Assembly (NCBI RefSeq): GCF_021130785.1
Contig: NC_060214.1
Span: 103,594,001-103,658,000 of the forward strand
Origin: Homalodisca vitripennis
Lineage: Eukaryota; Arthropoda; Insecta; Hemiptera; Cicadellidae
Direction: 5' to 3'
DNA: 64,000 nucleotides
Part shown: in pieces, positions 33,191 through 45,524 of the stretch
Position numbering within the stretch: the first letter of the stretch is position 1
Layout: every line of letters begins with the position of its first letter
Notes under the pieces: generated by a model
What the model was told of the DNA's origin: nothing
The model's input: only the letters and a program-made list of their open reading frames with translations
Databases searched by the model: none
Translations under genes and position numbers: made by a program

Positions 33191-34690
33191 AACTGATCAG
33201 AAGACAACAATTCTGTCAACGCAAAAGAACCTACCACATGAGCTAATGACAACAATTGCGCACAGTTGAAATACAGTCATCCAGCCATCAGGCTCAAGAT
33301 ACTACGGAAACTGGCGAAAATTCTGTTTACTGAGTTTAAGTATAATTAACCTTCCAGGTTCAGGTCCTTAACCTTCCAAATTTGGATACGTTTTTTTGGT
33401 TACGTCTTTACTGGCTTGGCAGAAATACCATATGGTAATACAAAAAATAAAGCTGTTACATTGCCTTTCGTTCTAAAAACTATCAGGGTAACATCATAAA
33501 TGAGCAAACCTTTTCATTATTGTCAGCCAATTTCCTTTCTCTTCTAGCACCGATTACCCTGGTATTCGAATATAACAATATAATTATGAAATTTATCCAT
33601 TTTTTAATTAAGTATATTTCAGTTTATTTTCGGAATAAATGTTTATTTGAGTTGAGCACGCACTATAAAAACAACACCAATAGTCTCTAAATCTTAGTAT
33701 AATTTATTGTTACAAAACATATATAAAAAGTCTTATAACAGAAAATATGAAAATGATTGTATGTTTTATACAACACATAAATACTAATGAATGGAACTGT
33801 TCACACTTCAAGGACACATACAAAAGTATTTATTTCCAAGATTTACATTGCGTAGTAAATATTTCATAAGTTTTGTTTCACCAATTCAAACTATTAATTA
33901 ATATAATAACTAATTTTGTAAATATTCTGTTGGCATGCTTTTTATATTATGCAGACAATTTGAAGTAGTCTCGTACTCTTTTCTAAATGTTCAAACATGG
34001 TATACAATATATTTAAATTACTCTACATAATCTACCAAGTAAACAACAGTACTATCAAAATCAAAACAAATAACAATCATAACAGAATAAATTAATAAAT
34101 ATATACGAATGAACAATTCAAAAAATTTAAATGGCTGAAAAATAAAACAACTTAGAGTTAAAAGAATATTTTTGTAATTTTACCTGACAATGAATTGGTA
34201 ACACTGAAAAATAGTGCTGGATAAAGACCTAGGCACTTTTACCCGTAAACACCTTTTACCTATTGTAAAACTTAGCGGTGGAAAAATATAAAATGTGTAA
34301 CAAATTAATAAAATAAAATACATCATAAATAAAAACGCATTAACAGAGTGAGGTAATAAGGAATCGACATGTATATAATCACAAATGCTAATGTATTAAT
34401 CGGAACTAATTACCATGTAACAACAGTCTGTACGTATGGTAACCCTATGTATGGTAACTAGAACATCTAAGTGAACAGAGCAACATTGGCCTATGTCCTC
34501 AACCTACTAACCTGCCGCCCACCCACACCCATTGTACGTTACTCGTGTTGAATAACAATGTATTCAAATCAAATTCTCATAGTTACTCACTTGACAATCT
34601 CATTGATCTTGCATTCAATATTTTACATGCCACTACCAATCGTTATCTAGTAACCATGTTTTAATATACAGCGTTTTCCTAAGGTATACA
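33191..34690. other. No gene seen
   Basis: AT-rich, especially 33600-34350. Nothing recognised. Confidence 0.6.
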
Positions 34691-34696
34691 ATACTA

Positions 34697-35238
34697 TACA
34701 GAGTGTTCATTAAAAGTGTTCCAATACGTATATAATATAAAAAATATAATATAAATAATGTCTACATTTTGCAACATACCTTTTCTATATTCCAAAACTA
34801 TAAGCTGGTCGAAATATACCAAACAATTTAAATATCTATTAATATTATATATAAAACGAGACTTTCTTTATGGTTCTACACATAAAAATGAGTAAAAACG
34901 TTCATATGAAGGTATGTCCTAAAACATTTAGTTTTCCGTCTATCTATCTGTATGTGTTTTATTAAAAAGCAATTTCTTTTCAACCAGTTAAGATAAAGCT
35001 ATGAAACTTGAGAAATTTATTAATTTTTTGTAAACCTTATGGAAAATGAAGTATTACCAAAATCATTGCACCCGTTTCAAAATGGCGGACGTTAGTAGGT
35101 TTTGAGTTATTTTCATGGAATAATTTACACTTCCGCTATTTAGAAACTTAGAGTAAAGGGATTATGTTAATATTTTATTTTCAAAAAGATGTAGAAAACA
35201 TCTCAAAGTATTGGAACAATTTCACTGAACACCCTGTA
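34697..35238. mobile_element. MITE with 31-bp terminal inverted repeats
   Basis: The left end 34697-34727 (TACAGAGTGTTCATTAAAAG then TGTTCCAATAC) and the complement of the right end 35208-35238 (TACAGGGTGTTCAGTGAAAT then TGTTCCAATAC) match at 27 of 31 positions. The total length is 542 bp. No transposase remains. The interior has CAAAATGGCGGAC at about 35079-35091. Ends starting TACAGGGTGTTC suggest a TA-target DNA transposon, the terminal TA being shared with the target. A related single end occurs at 57346. Confidence 0.8.
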
Positions 35239-35239
35239 A

Positions 35240-36080
35240 ATGTCTATAGTTATCCAAAGGTATTTATTTTATTACTTCAGCCAGAGATTTTGCAATTAAG
35301 GTATAAAACCACTGCATTGTTTATTAAGACTGTATTCATAATTCAGGATAGTTGAATAGTTTCCCGTTAGGACTTATCCAAAATATAATGTATAATTTGT
35401 CCATTGTACCTCCCCTAAATATTTAAATCTCCTTTTTAAATCTAAATTCCTTTTTCTAAACACTTTGATAATCTTTAAAACTATTTCTGTTTGTGTTAAA
35501 AAACTATTTTTTCAGTCTAAAATCTAAATGTGGACGCTACGCTTTTTATTATTTAGCTCAAAAAAATTTTCAATTTCATATTTGCGACAAGAAACCTCAA
35601 ATTTTCTTATTTGCTTATTTTGAAATAAAAATCGAATATCTGATTGCAATAATTTATTGGAACCTATAAAAGTTTAGCACTAGTTAATATTTTACCATGT
35701 TTCATGAACATATAAAATAAAAGACTTTCATTACAGTGTTACTTTTACAGTATGGATTTGTTCATATAGTATGTAAATATTTATCACCCAATATAAACAC
35801 TTTATACTCAAAAGATGCCCATAAATAACCTTTCAACTCCATTAAAAGAATAAATAAGGGTTAAGATTTATACTCTTTCACATTTCTTTTCAGAATTTAA
35901 ATTTATTAGTTTTATTCGTTTAAATGGAAATCATAATTCTTAAAAAGTTATAGATATACAACTCATTATTATGAAATTAATATTCAATCAAAATTTTTAA
36001 TGAATTTTAATCCAGAATTTTATTATCATTATGTATTTTAAATTTTTGCATCTTTTCCTACTCCATTGCAACATGCAGAC
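35240..36080. other. No gene seen
   Basis: AT-rich linker. Confidence 0.6.
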
Positions 36081-36084
36081 GTAT

Positions 36085-36360
36085 CGTAATGTATCCTAAA
36101 ATGTTTAAAGCTCCCCGGAACAAACTGACAGATGGTTCAGAGCACATCAAATCCAAAATTCAGCCCTCCGATGTCAATCAATCAATTCACTTACTTTATA
36201 TTGCATTTACAGATTTCCCCCCCACAGATCGTAAACCGCAACCCTCCGGCAAATGGGTGGAATGGAATCCGTTTACAGCACTAGTTGAACTTGTGTTTCA
36301 CATTTTGTATCATGATCGCAAACAATACATGTCTTACCCCAGCAGTGCTTGCCAAACATG
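36085..36360 (+). repeat. Dispersed repeat family H, copy 1
   Basis: The stretch at about 36155-36225 (TCAGCCCTCCGATG, CAATCAATCAATTCACTTAC, TATATTGCATTTACAGATTT) is shared with 47385-47460 and 59490-59560. The plus-strand 90-codon open frame through it has no known domain. Confidence 0.5.
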
Positions 36361-36835
36361 ACTCGTGTAAAACTGTTATAAAAACATACTCATTATCATA
36401 CTATATTGCTATGAAATATAAGATAATTGTATCAATAACTTTCAACTGTTACTATATTAAAATGTTGTAAAACAATTATTGCTATCACTAAATCATTTAC
36501 TTATTTTAAATAAACTGGTTCACAAGATTTTGATTTTAAAAAGTTAATGTCAGCAATATTTTCCTGTTTATTGTTTATTATTTATTTTCTTAAAAAGTAA
36601 TAGCAGTTAAAAGTATTAATTTGTTTAACTTCTTGAACACAGTGGTACTTAATCTATTATAAAATAGAAATAAAAACAATATTCTTTCTTCAATTAAATA
36701 GTGGTTATAATAATATATGTGAGCGTGTGAGTTCACAAAGAACAACACTGGGCTCTCTCATTCCACTACACAGCAAAGTCCTCATTTCTATTAAAATAAA
36801 TTTTATGTTATTGGTGTTTGGACCAATGCAACACA

Positions 36836-37180
36836 AGATATTTATTTCAAGAAAGTTAACCATACTTATGTCAAAAGTAGTTACAGTCATTCTGATATTT
36901 TATTTATTTGCTTGCAGATGTAAAAATATAAATATTACTGGAAGGCTGGAAGGTGGTGGGATTTGTCCTTTTATGGTATTTCAATTTCAATAAAGTTTTT
37001 TATTATTTATCTTTTAAACAATGTAATAAATTAAATATACAAGATACTTAGTTCAAGTAAGTTAACCATACTTCTCTCAAATAGTAGTTACAATCATTCT
37101 GACATTTTATTTCTCTTCTTGAAGATTTATAAGTTAAACTTTACTGGAAGGTGTGCGGACTTGTTCTGTTATGGTATTGT
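36836..37180 (+). repeat. Local direct duplication, about 140-bp units 206 bp apart
   Basis: Copy A 36836-36980 and copy B 37042-37179 share AGTTAACCATACTT, GTAGTTACA-TCATTCTGA, ATTTTATTT, and TACTGGAAGG. They have diverged substantially, so the duplication is old. Copy A contains a TTGCTTGCAG that resembles a 3' splice acceptor, but no exon is evident. Confidence 0.65.
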
Positions 37181-37374
37181 TAGTATTCCTATTAAACTAT
37201 TTAATTTAAGTTTTAACATAATTGGCCACACTATTTCAAGATTTTAAATATAATTATTTTTGTTATTGTTAGTATATAAACAGATTTGGAAACAGGCTTT
37301 AGAACAAACATATTGCATTTTAACATGTAATAATTTTGTATGAATTGGTTGGCAAGACTGTCTTGTTGGCTAGC

Positions 37375-37520
37375 ATATTTAATCTTCTGTCTGCCTGGAA
37401 ACTATAGAAATTTCTGTATAATCTTAAAAATTAAGTAAGATATAGACTTTAAATTTTGCATGAAACCTGAGCGAAAGCCGTTATGCTGTGTGTGGTTTGC
37501 CATACTCCTACCTTATATAA
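37375..37520 (+). repeat. Dispersed repeat family C, fragment 3
   Basis: TTCTGTCTGCCTGG, TTTAAATTTTGCATGAAACC, TGAGCGAAAGCCGTTATGC and GTGTGTGGTTTGCCATACTC match the 1375-1465 copy in order. Confidence 0.6.
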
Positions 37521-38690
37521 AGTATAGTTTACTTCCATACTTCCTGGAGTTTATTGCTTATAATAAAGCACTATTCAACATGTCAAACACATCACTACAA
37601 ATACTCATATAAAATGGTCATTGAATATTCCATATGAAACACACAATGAATACGAGGGTTCTATAGAAGCATTATCCAGACCCCTTTCAATATGTCAATA
37701 TTTGTTTGGCAACACTTTCCACGTTACTGTTGGCCATATATTCATCAAATCGCCCCTAACATTAAGTTGTCTGAAAGCACAGGTGGAGGGTATCGACCAA
37801 ATATTACCTCACGTCCCTCTATTGAACAGTTTCTTGTATGATTTAGAGTTATCTCTCAGAATAATAGTAGGTAGACCTAATCACAAAAGGCATTAAAGTC
37901 ATATTAAAACGAATTGACCTCATATGAGTAACAATAAAACGTATAAACTTTTTCCCTTCATTTTTATCGTAGAATCATGAAGAATGTCTCGTTTTATAGA
38001 TAATGTTAACACGTATTTACAAACTTTTAGTATGTTTCGTCAAGCTTATAGTTTTGGAATATATAAAAGGTATAGTGCAACATTTTGAGATTTTTTATAG
38101 ATAACCTATAACAATAAATATAGTAAAGATCTTTACGATGCTGGTTGATTATATCTTGAAATTGAGACATCTCTAAAAATAATGGCTTTAAAGTGCTTGA
38201 GATCACCAATCTTATGGCAATAAAAACAAGGTACGGTGATACGCGCCAGTACAGCCGTTTTCAAATAGATTGTAATAGTCTCCATACGTTTGATCTTAGA
38301 AGTAGAAAGTTGGCTATATTAATGATATCAGATGGTCAGAAAACTTCATGTCAATATAATTAAATCGTCTGCCTATACACCGTAAAGATTTGTGCCAAAT
38401 TTTTATAATTAGTCCACACGATTTTCCAGGACCATGGAATACAATATGACCTTAATCGTAAAATTATGCAGAAGGTTATAAATTTCACTATAGGAGCCCT
38501 TATCATAATGTTGGTCCTTTACAATGTCTAATGGCCTGCACAGACTATTATATTTGATTTATTTAAGACACAATATCGACCCTGACCATATTATAAACAC
38601 ATATAAAAAACATGTACACACACACACATAAATATATGTATATATAGTCTTAAACTTTTTAATTAATTTAATGTAAATCAATAATAATAT
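37521..38690. other. No gene seen; weak Penelope-like trace at 38030-38110
   Basis: AT-rich. At about 38030-38110 the minus strand shows a decayed version of the 'ATCTCGAAACGTTG...ATACCTTTTATA' block seen at 21.8 kb (here ATCTCAAAATGTTGCACTAT then ACCTTTTATATA). Confidence 0.5.
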
Positions 38691-38844
38691 TAAAGTTTTT
38701 TGCGGAGAACTCTTTTTACATAATTGCAACACAATGAATAGTGGATATTTTTCAATACACCTTCAACGCGTGAAACCGTTTCAAACCATAATTGTTGAAT
38801 ACTCCAGATAAAGAAGATAGAACATAACCAGGTATGTTGTGGTA

Positions 38845-38990
38845 CAAAAGAGGGGTTGGGTAGGTTTTTTGCTCCACGCCGCTCACGCAAAGGTGTAATT
38901 TGCGGTTAGGCTTGAGGTGGCTGCTTTAGACATTGTCTGGTTGTAAAGTTTTCTCTTTCATGTTCTACTCTATGTATTCCTGAGACCAAG
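38845..38990 (+). repeat. Dispersed repeat family E, copy 1
   Basis: CCGCTCACGCAAAGGTGTAA, TTTGCGGTTAGGCTTGAGGT and GGCTGCTTTAGACAT, then TTTCATGTTCTA, match 48195-48330 in order. Non-coding. Confidence 0.7.
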
Positions 38991-40018
38991 ACATGTACAA
39001 TTTTCAAATTTGTACACACCATTTCATCATTATTAAATTCATAATATGCAATTTAGTAGAACAATTTCATTATGAATTTTATAACTTGAAACTCTTCATT
39101 TAAAAACTGATGATTGTGAATATTGCAGGTACGAGTTGTACATACACTATAAATTAGAAAATATTTTACAATATTTTATTTTTCATAGAGAAATATTTGT
39201 CGATTGGAAAAATATGACGTTAGCTGTGACGAGGTATGGTCTGTAATGTCAATTTCCGTACTTAAAGAAAGGCCTTTTTTATTTGTGCACAAAAACAACT
39301 AATAAACGTTGATTCTAAATTGATAGGAGCTTGTTTTTTCCAGTTTTATGTATGGAAAGAGGACAAAAAGTGCTGTTTGAAGATAGACGTAAATACAGTA
39401 ACCGTTTATAGATAAGCTATTTGCAATCTTAGCGATGACTTTTTATTTTATTCAAAATTACGGTATAACATAAAGTGATCTTAAACTAATAATAAAAGTA
39501 AATATTAATTAGAACAATGGTGGGAAGGTTTGATTCAATAAGAGAATATTACGACATTTTAATTACATTTGTTTCTAGTCCAGGTGTCTCTGCTGTCGAA
39601 TCGATGTAGAAAGAGGTCGTTTTGAGTTTCTTTGTCGTCGACTGTTTTGGATATCTTTAGGTGGATATTGATTCCAGAATCTAGGAGTCAAAACTGTCTC
39701 AGCGTTAGACTTCAGACGCTGTACTATAAGAAAGGTGAACTGGAGCTGAACTTAATCTGCTCATTTATTTCATTTTAGTTTAGATTTTTTAAATTTAATA
39801 GGGCTTTGTTTCTGTTGTATCTGGTGGACTCTTGCGGTTGTGGTAGCCAGTGCAGTTTTCAAATAGAAAGTTATTAGACAATTTAAGCTTATGACAACAT
39901 TTTACCAAAACAGTTTTTCATACGTTTCAGCTAATTTATCACTTAAAATAGTATATAATATTTAATTGTCATGCTCTAATTTAATATTTTGTTCTTTTAC
40001 ACCAGACAATAACGACCA
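38991..40018. other. No gene recognised
   Basis: AT-rich with a slightly GC-richer patch at 39590-39760 that was not recognised. Confidence 0.5.
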
Positions 40019-40019
40019 C

Positions 40020-40350
40020 GAAAAATTAAGAACTGCGGCAGTACTAGGTGCAGGTATAAATAGAAAAGTAAAATCATTTCTTCTATGTAAGACAATATTT
40101 CTTGGTGCGATATTATTTTGGACGATATCCAACGAAGAAGATGAAAATATGGGCTCCCTTAACAGGCTATTAAGAAACTGACAACTTTGCCAAACAACTT
40201 TATCCCGCGATAAACCGTGCTGCAGTGTTTAGGCGTTATCTTCCGGATATTGCTTCCTTCGAGGGAAACGAGATAGTTCCTTCCGGCTGGTCGTTTATTT
40301 TGGTGCATGGAAATAATTGTAGACCGTAGATGAACCAATTAGTCAATTCA
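40020..40350 (+). repeat. Dispersed repeat family F, copy 1
   Basis: AAGAACTGCGGCAGTACTAG, TATAAATAGAAAAGTAAAA, TTTCTTGGTGCGATATT, GAAGATGAAAATATGGGCTC, AAGAAACTGACAACTTTGCC, CTTTATCCCGCGATAAACCG, TGCTGCAGTGTTTAGGCGTT and ATCTTCCGGATATTGCTTCC are shared with copies at 47465 and 49085. Non-coding, about 330 bp. No terminal repeats or pol III boxes were recognised. Confidence 0.8.
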
Positions 40351-43005
40351 TCGACCTAGATGTTATGCTCGTACAGCTTGATCTCAGTTGCCTAATTGCA
40401 CAAGTTATTGACGTGCAAGTGACATACCATAGTGTAACTAACAGGTTAAGTTAATCAAATGGAACTCACTGAAGAGTAAATTGATTAAGAAGGATGTAAG
40501 ACAAAAGTGTTTTAAACATCTTTATTTTCTTATCCAAGTCAATAGTAAATCATGAATATAGAGGAATTGCAAATGGGAATAAGGTACTTTATATATATAT
40601 ATATATATATAAATATAAGGTCATTCGTTAAAATTCTTTTAATTTTTAGATTGCATATTATGGAAACTCTTGGTTTAGAACATTATATGAAAATGAACGT
40701 GATTTTTTCCATCTTCAAAGTGGCAGATAACTTCTTTAGACATAAACAAAATTGGAATGTTTATAACGAATTTTCAAATTGTGTTCGAGTTAACACTTTA
40801 ATTTCGGTTAGCTCTATTTATTTATAGTTTATATTTTACACAAGATTGGTTTTTTTTGTGTTTTAAATTTGAGTTTGGAAAATTTGAGGATCCTGACTAT
40901 CTATTAAGTAAATATGAAACGCTTCTATCGCTTTATTTTTTTTTCTCTCGTTGATTTAATTTCTATAATGTTCATGTTTATTAAAATGTTTTAAATTAAT
41001 TATGGTATGTTTCCAATAAATGTCAAGCAAAACTTGATTTTTTATAGCCGTGTTTAATGCTTTAAATAGTTTTTGTGTTCTTGAAATGTTCTGAGATTTC
41101 TACCCGTTTAGCCAACTCAATAGATGTCACAGTTAGTGCAGTTAGTTTTCCAGACTGTAAACCCCTTTTATATGTCCTGTTGATTGTAGTTTATTACACT
41201 ATGTTTTCAAATAATTTAAATTTATTAATGATATATATTTACTCGTATTTATTATTTCCGTATTTGTAATTGTCAGAATATTTTACTAATACAGAATTTA
41301 ATGTAATTGAAAGTTTAAATTCATGGATAAATTACATTAAATTAGTATTATAAATGGCTCGTTTATAAATTAATTTGAAGCAAACTTCAATTTGGTATTA
41401 AGTAATTATTAAGTACAAATATTATTAATTTAATTTAGGATTTTAAATATTTTTATAATTACATTAATATCAACGTTCGTTCTTAAAATAGAAAGAAAGA
41501 AGGTAGAATAATAATTATGACAACAGTAGGTAATGATTAAGATATTAATTTCTAAAATATAGAATTAAATGTAATTTTAAAATGAAGTAAAGGAAAAATA
41601 ATGTAATATAAATGGCAAATTTATATATAATTTGTTAAATTCATCCCATTAATTTAATGAAGGAAGGTTGATATAATAATTCTTAAACGATATAAATCTT
41701 AGTTTAAATTATTCATTTGTACTTAAGAATTCATACTTTTGTTAATTCATGTTAAATAGTATAAAACATTTTTGAATTTCGTTTAAGATTGGTGTAGGTT
41801 GTCCGGGTTGCAAAAGCTTTTTGCTTGCTGCATAACTGTATAAATTTTATGAGGTTGCTAGATTCTTTATTATTCTAATTTGATTATTTATTAGCGTTAA
41901 ATTTATAGACAACTTAATTTTTATCACTGAGTGAAATTGTAGCTAATTTGTGTTCCCAATGATGTTTAAAAGGTTGACGGCATTTGAATTTCTGTTTGTT
42001 TTTACCTTTCTGTAAATTTCATATAATTTACATTGTAATATGAAAAAGTTATTAAGAAAAGGAAATTTGGATTTAAATGTATTGATAAATAACATTAAAA
42101 ATTGTATAATTTATTATCATATTATTTTTTTATGTTTTGTACATCTACATGGAAACCTGAAAGAGGAGATCGCAGCCAACCTATTTTTTTTTTGTCAAAC
42201 TTTTGGTTGACAACTATTTTATTAGTCAATATAACGGTACCATTAATTGAATGCATTGTATTTTACCAAATTTTGACATTGTATATGTTATGGGATGATT
42301 GATTACACTCTCTTCACTTGAATTAAATTTAAAGAGATTAAAATATCTTTAATAATATTTTAATAAAATGCATGTGTTTTATAACAGAAATTTAAGAATG
42401 TACGTACGTAACTCATAATTAGGAGAGTAACACATAACTGGTGTTTGATTACTTTAGTAATTACCTTCCCGTGATTTTTTATGAGTTGAGATTTTTGTAC
42501 TTGTTTTTCGAGTCATTATTCTGCCTTTTTCAGACTGTTCTGTTAGCTCTTTATGGCGTTTATAACTTTTCTGTATTCTTGGTTTGTGTTTTTTTTTCTA
42601 GGAATTTTCACTTTTGTCAATGAAATCTTCGATTTTTTTAAACATTAATTGATGTGTGTTTTTGATAACTAATATTAACTTTGGTTTTCATAAGATTGAT
42701 GTAGATAATACCATTTTAATGTTTGGGTTTTCAGCTGATTTAGGATTTTCTATGCCTGAATTACTTCATGAAATAAATAAACTCATAACCAAGCTTATTT
42801 ATATTCAGAGGTATATCTCAGAGGTTCTTGAGAGAGAGTTTTGTATTAGTTTTCTTTGTGTGTTTTTTTTTATAAAATATTTAACCAATCTTTGATTTGA
42901 ATTTTTATATTATATTCCAATGCAATTTATAAAATATATATCTGTAAGGACAACATTAGTCACTTACGACAACAAGATCCAGGTATATCGACCGTCAACG
43001 CTAAC
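40351..43005. other. No gene seen
   Basis: Very AT-rich. A short (TA)n lies at about 40588-40611. Open frames here are short and lack motifs. Confidence 0.6.
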
Positions 43006-43010
43006 ACCCA

Positions 43011-43145
43011 GAAGTTGGACGTTTGTTTAATCAACTGGTGCTAGTTTCAGTCCACATAGACTGATTGCTTATCGGAACTCCAAACATCGGACTGTGCAGC
43101 TCTGAGATTGGATTAGGGTAACCAAACAATGACTGTTGTTCATGG
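43011..43145 (+). repeat. 135-bp direct repeat, copy 1
   Basis: Nearly identical (about 130 of 135 positions by eye) to 50168-50302, with no length difference. Runs from GAAGTTGGACGTTTG to GACTGTTGTTCATGG. GC-richer than the surroundings and non-coding. Not recognised as a known repeat. Confidence 0.9.
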
Positions 43146-44130
43146 GTTCGGACGTGATGTTGTCTTGAATCAAAGATTTTCTAACCATAATAACCGTTAT
43201 ATCATTGTAAATGTGAAATATTGAATGGATGTATCTTCTTCTATCGTAAAAACACATAACCGACTAAATTCCAATCATATTGAACTTAGATTAAACACAT
43301 CAATAACATATAGGCCTATAAACGACTCCAATCTACCGTTATGAGTTTTTCATTAATATTTAAGTCGATTGTTTTTGTTTAAAATGGTGAATGAGATTAA
43401 AAATTTTATTTATGTCATGAATGTAATAATATTGCTTAATCATATCAATTTTAATTGTTGTTTAACGTTGTTTCCATTAGATTTCAACAGTGGTTTCTCA
43501 CAAATCTTTAAATCAACCACTTTTTTGTTTCTTTTTGTGGTTGTGAGTTTTATGAAATGTTCAAATAGTCATAAGTTGAATTTTAAAAACCACTGCACCT
43601 TAATATCTTTTCACTGATTATAATGTATCAATGTATGTAATGTTTTTATTTACTTCTTGTTTGATTTCAAATTTGGTTTAAATCATCAGTTAATTCGTTA
43701 GAGTTTTTAAAAACTGTAACCCTATTTAAATATTAAAATTTGAATATAATTGGTATTCCTCAAGGCTATGCTATATGTGTTTTTTAACTTTTTTATTTCT
43801 TTTATTAATTAACAATTTTTATAAGATATAAAGTGTCGCGTAACAGTCTCTGCTAACGTTTACAAAATTTCTCATCGCATTTCAATCTTCAAATATCCTA
43901 CACACCAGGTGGGATAGGCACACAATATAAAGAAAATATATGTTTACATAGTACCCAGGCAGGCAAGAAATAAATTGTGTCAGCTTACTAAATGATTCAA
44001 TGATGCTCAGCGAAATTCAATAATTTATGACATTCACCATCATATCATAACACATTTTTGTCTATTTATAAATGAAGTTTTATGAAAATGTAGGCATGTA
44101 TATGATCTTTATCGAGATATCTTGCAAAAT
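43146..44130. other. No gene seen
   Basis: AT-rich, with the 43940-44040 block that matches 32150-32330. Confidence 0.6.
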
Positions 44131-44141
44131 TATATATATAT

Positions 44142-44192
<51 letters not shown>
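44131..44192. repeat. (TA)n microsatellite, left half of a compound microsatellite
   Basis: About 31 TA units with one AAA interruption, ending at the TA target site of the mariner. On the other side of the element the sequence continues TATATATA then (GT)n, so the empty site was (TA)n(TG)n. Confidence 0.95.
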
Positions 44193-44193
<1 letters not shown>

Positions 44194-44219
44194 GAGGTCC
44201 AATCAAAAAGTATCCGACC
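44193..44219 (+). repeat. Mariner left terminal inverted repeat
   Basis: 27 bp beginning CGAGGTCCAATC. It is the presumed binding site of the transposase N-terminal helix-turn-helix domains. Confidence 0.95.
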
Positions 44220-44397
44220 TCGTCGTGTATCGCGGCTTCTGCTGCCAATAATGAGATAAGATTTGTTGCGACAATAGTTCCTACTATGATAAGGAAAGGT
44301 ACAAAGTCTTATCTTGATCCCCCGACTGGTTCGCCGGAGACGGGTCAGTATGTACTGATAAGTCAAGTGCGCGTATCGGTTTTCTCTAACTGTGAAG

Positions 44398-45453
44398 ATG
44401 ACGGAAAAAGTGGAACAACGTTATTGCATTAAATTTTGCGTGAAACTCGGAGAAAAACAAAGTGAGACCATTCGGAAAATTCAGCTAGCATTCGAAAATG
44501 AGGGAATGAGTGTTACGCAGATTAAAGAGTGGTATAACCGTTTCAAAAGTGGTCGAACCTCGGCAGAAATTGACGCGCGTTCGGGCCGACCAAAAACAAG
44601 TCGAACTCCGGAAATCATCGAGAAAGCAAAAGTTTTGATCTGTGAAAATCGTCGAATGACTGTGGAGGAAGTAATTACTGAGTTAGATGTCAGTTTCGGA
44701 TCAGCTGAAGCAATTTTAACGGATGACTTGGGATTGCGCCGGGTAGCCGCAAAATTTGTGCCAAAATTGCTGACAGACGAGCAGAAGCAACGGCGATTGG
44801 ATGTTGCCGAGGACATGCTGCAATGTTGTGAGGATGATGCGGACTTTTTGACATCGATAATAACTGGAGACGAAAGTTGGGTCTATGGATATGACCCTGA
44901 GACCAAATTTCAGTCATCACAATGGCAGTCTCCCCAGGATCCTCGGCCAAAAAAAGCAAGGCAAGTTCGAAGCAATGTCAAAGTGATGCTTACTGTTTTT
45001 TTCGACCACCGTGGAGTTGTGCACCATGAATATGCCCCTGAGGGCCAAACTGTGAATGCACAGTACTATTTAAGTGTCCAACGTCGTCTCCAAGATGCGA
45101 TTCGCCGCAAAAGACCTGACTTGTGGGCGTCTCAAAATTGGCGGCTACACCACGACAATGCGCCAGCTCATTATTCCCAGCTCATTCAAACTTTTTTGGC
45201 GAAACACGGCACTCCGCAATTTCCTCAGCCTCCGTACTCTCCAGATATGGCTCCATGCGATTTTTGGCTCTTCCCCTACCTCAAAAAACCATTGAAAGGC
45301 ACCAGATTTGAAAGTCGAGAAGCAATTATGAAAAAAACGACGGCTGATCTCATGGCGATGCCGAAAAGTGATTTTCAAGACTGCTTCCAGAAGTGGAAAC
45401 GTCGCTGGAATCGTTGTGTTGCTTCTCAGGATGCTTATTTTGAAGAAAATTAA
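44398..45453 (+). CDS. Mariner transposase, apparently intact (351 aa)
   Basis: Cut-and-paste DNA transposase that would excise and reinsert the enclosing element at TA sites. The first ATG of the frame is at 44398; the same frame is open two codons earlier but without an ATG. From this start: an N-terminal helix-turn-helix pair, with WYNRFKSGRTSAEI at about residues 45-58, then the RSGRPK linker. Next come the LLTDEQKQRRLD block (about 124-135) and the catalytic triad of the DD34D type: D158 in TGDESWVYGYDPETK, D253 in HHDNAPAH, and D288 in YSPDMAPCDFWLF, with exactly 34 residues between the last two. The length equals the family norm of about 345-355 aa. No stop, frameshift or missing key residue is visible, so the copy could be active or very recently active. 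The 27-bp inverted repeats around it complete an autonomous element. Subfamily placement was not attempted. A second, dead mariner lies at 24.9-25.8 kb. Confidence 0.97.
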   Translation: MTEKVEQRYCIKFCVKLGEKQSETIRKIQLAFENEGMSVTQIKEWYNRFKSGRTSAEIDARSGRPKTSRTPEIIEKAKVLICENRRMTVEEVITELDVSFGSAEAILTDDLGLRRVAAKFVPKLLTDEQKQRRLDVAEDMLQCCEDDADFLTSIITGDESWVYGYDPETKFQSSQWQSPQDPRPKKARQVRSNVKVMLTVFFDHRGVVHHEYAPEGQTVNAQYYLSVQRRLQDAIRRKRPDLWASQNWRLHHDNAPAHYSQLIQTFLAKHGTPQFPQPPYSPDMAPCDFWLFPYLKKPLKGTRFESREAIMKKTTADLMAMPKSDFQDCFQKWKRRWNRCVASQDAYFEEN

Positions 45454-45497
45454 CGCCAGCTTTTTTCAGGTAACTTCAGTTTTACGTTGCACCAAAA

Positions 45498-45524
45498 GGT
45501 AAGATACTTTTTGATTGGACCTCG
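45498..45524 (-). repeat. Mariner right terminal inverted repeat
   Basis: Complement of the left repeat at 25 of 27 positions. It lies 44 bp downstream of the transposase stop codon. Confidence 0.95.

Larger units (their letters stand above)
44193..45524 (+). mobile_element. Complete mariner element, 1332 bp
   Basis: Terminal inverted repeats: left 44193-44219 starts CGAGGTCCAATCAAAAAGTA; the complement of the right end 45498-45524 starts with the same 20 bases. They match at 25 of 27 positions, differing only at two adjacent bases. TA flanks both ends (44191-44192 and 45525-45526), the expected Tc1/mariner target duplication. Between them lies one unbroken transposase frame. The length, about 1.3 kb, is normal for mariner. 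The surrounding microsatellite makes the exact TA used ambiguous. Confidence 0.97.

Noticed and set aside
36705..36993. Exon with splice acceptor TTGCTTGCAG
   Set aside because: The site lies in an old local duplication whose second copy lacks a consistent frame, and no protein similarity was recognised.
44481..44959. Minus-strand open frames inside the mariner
   Set aside because: Shadows of the transposase frame.
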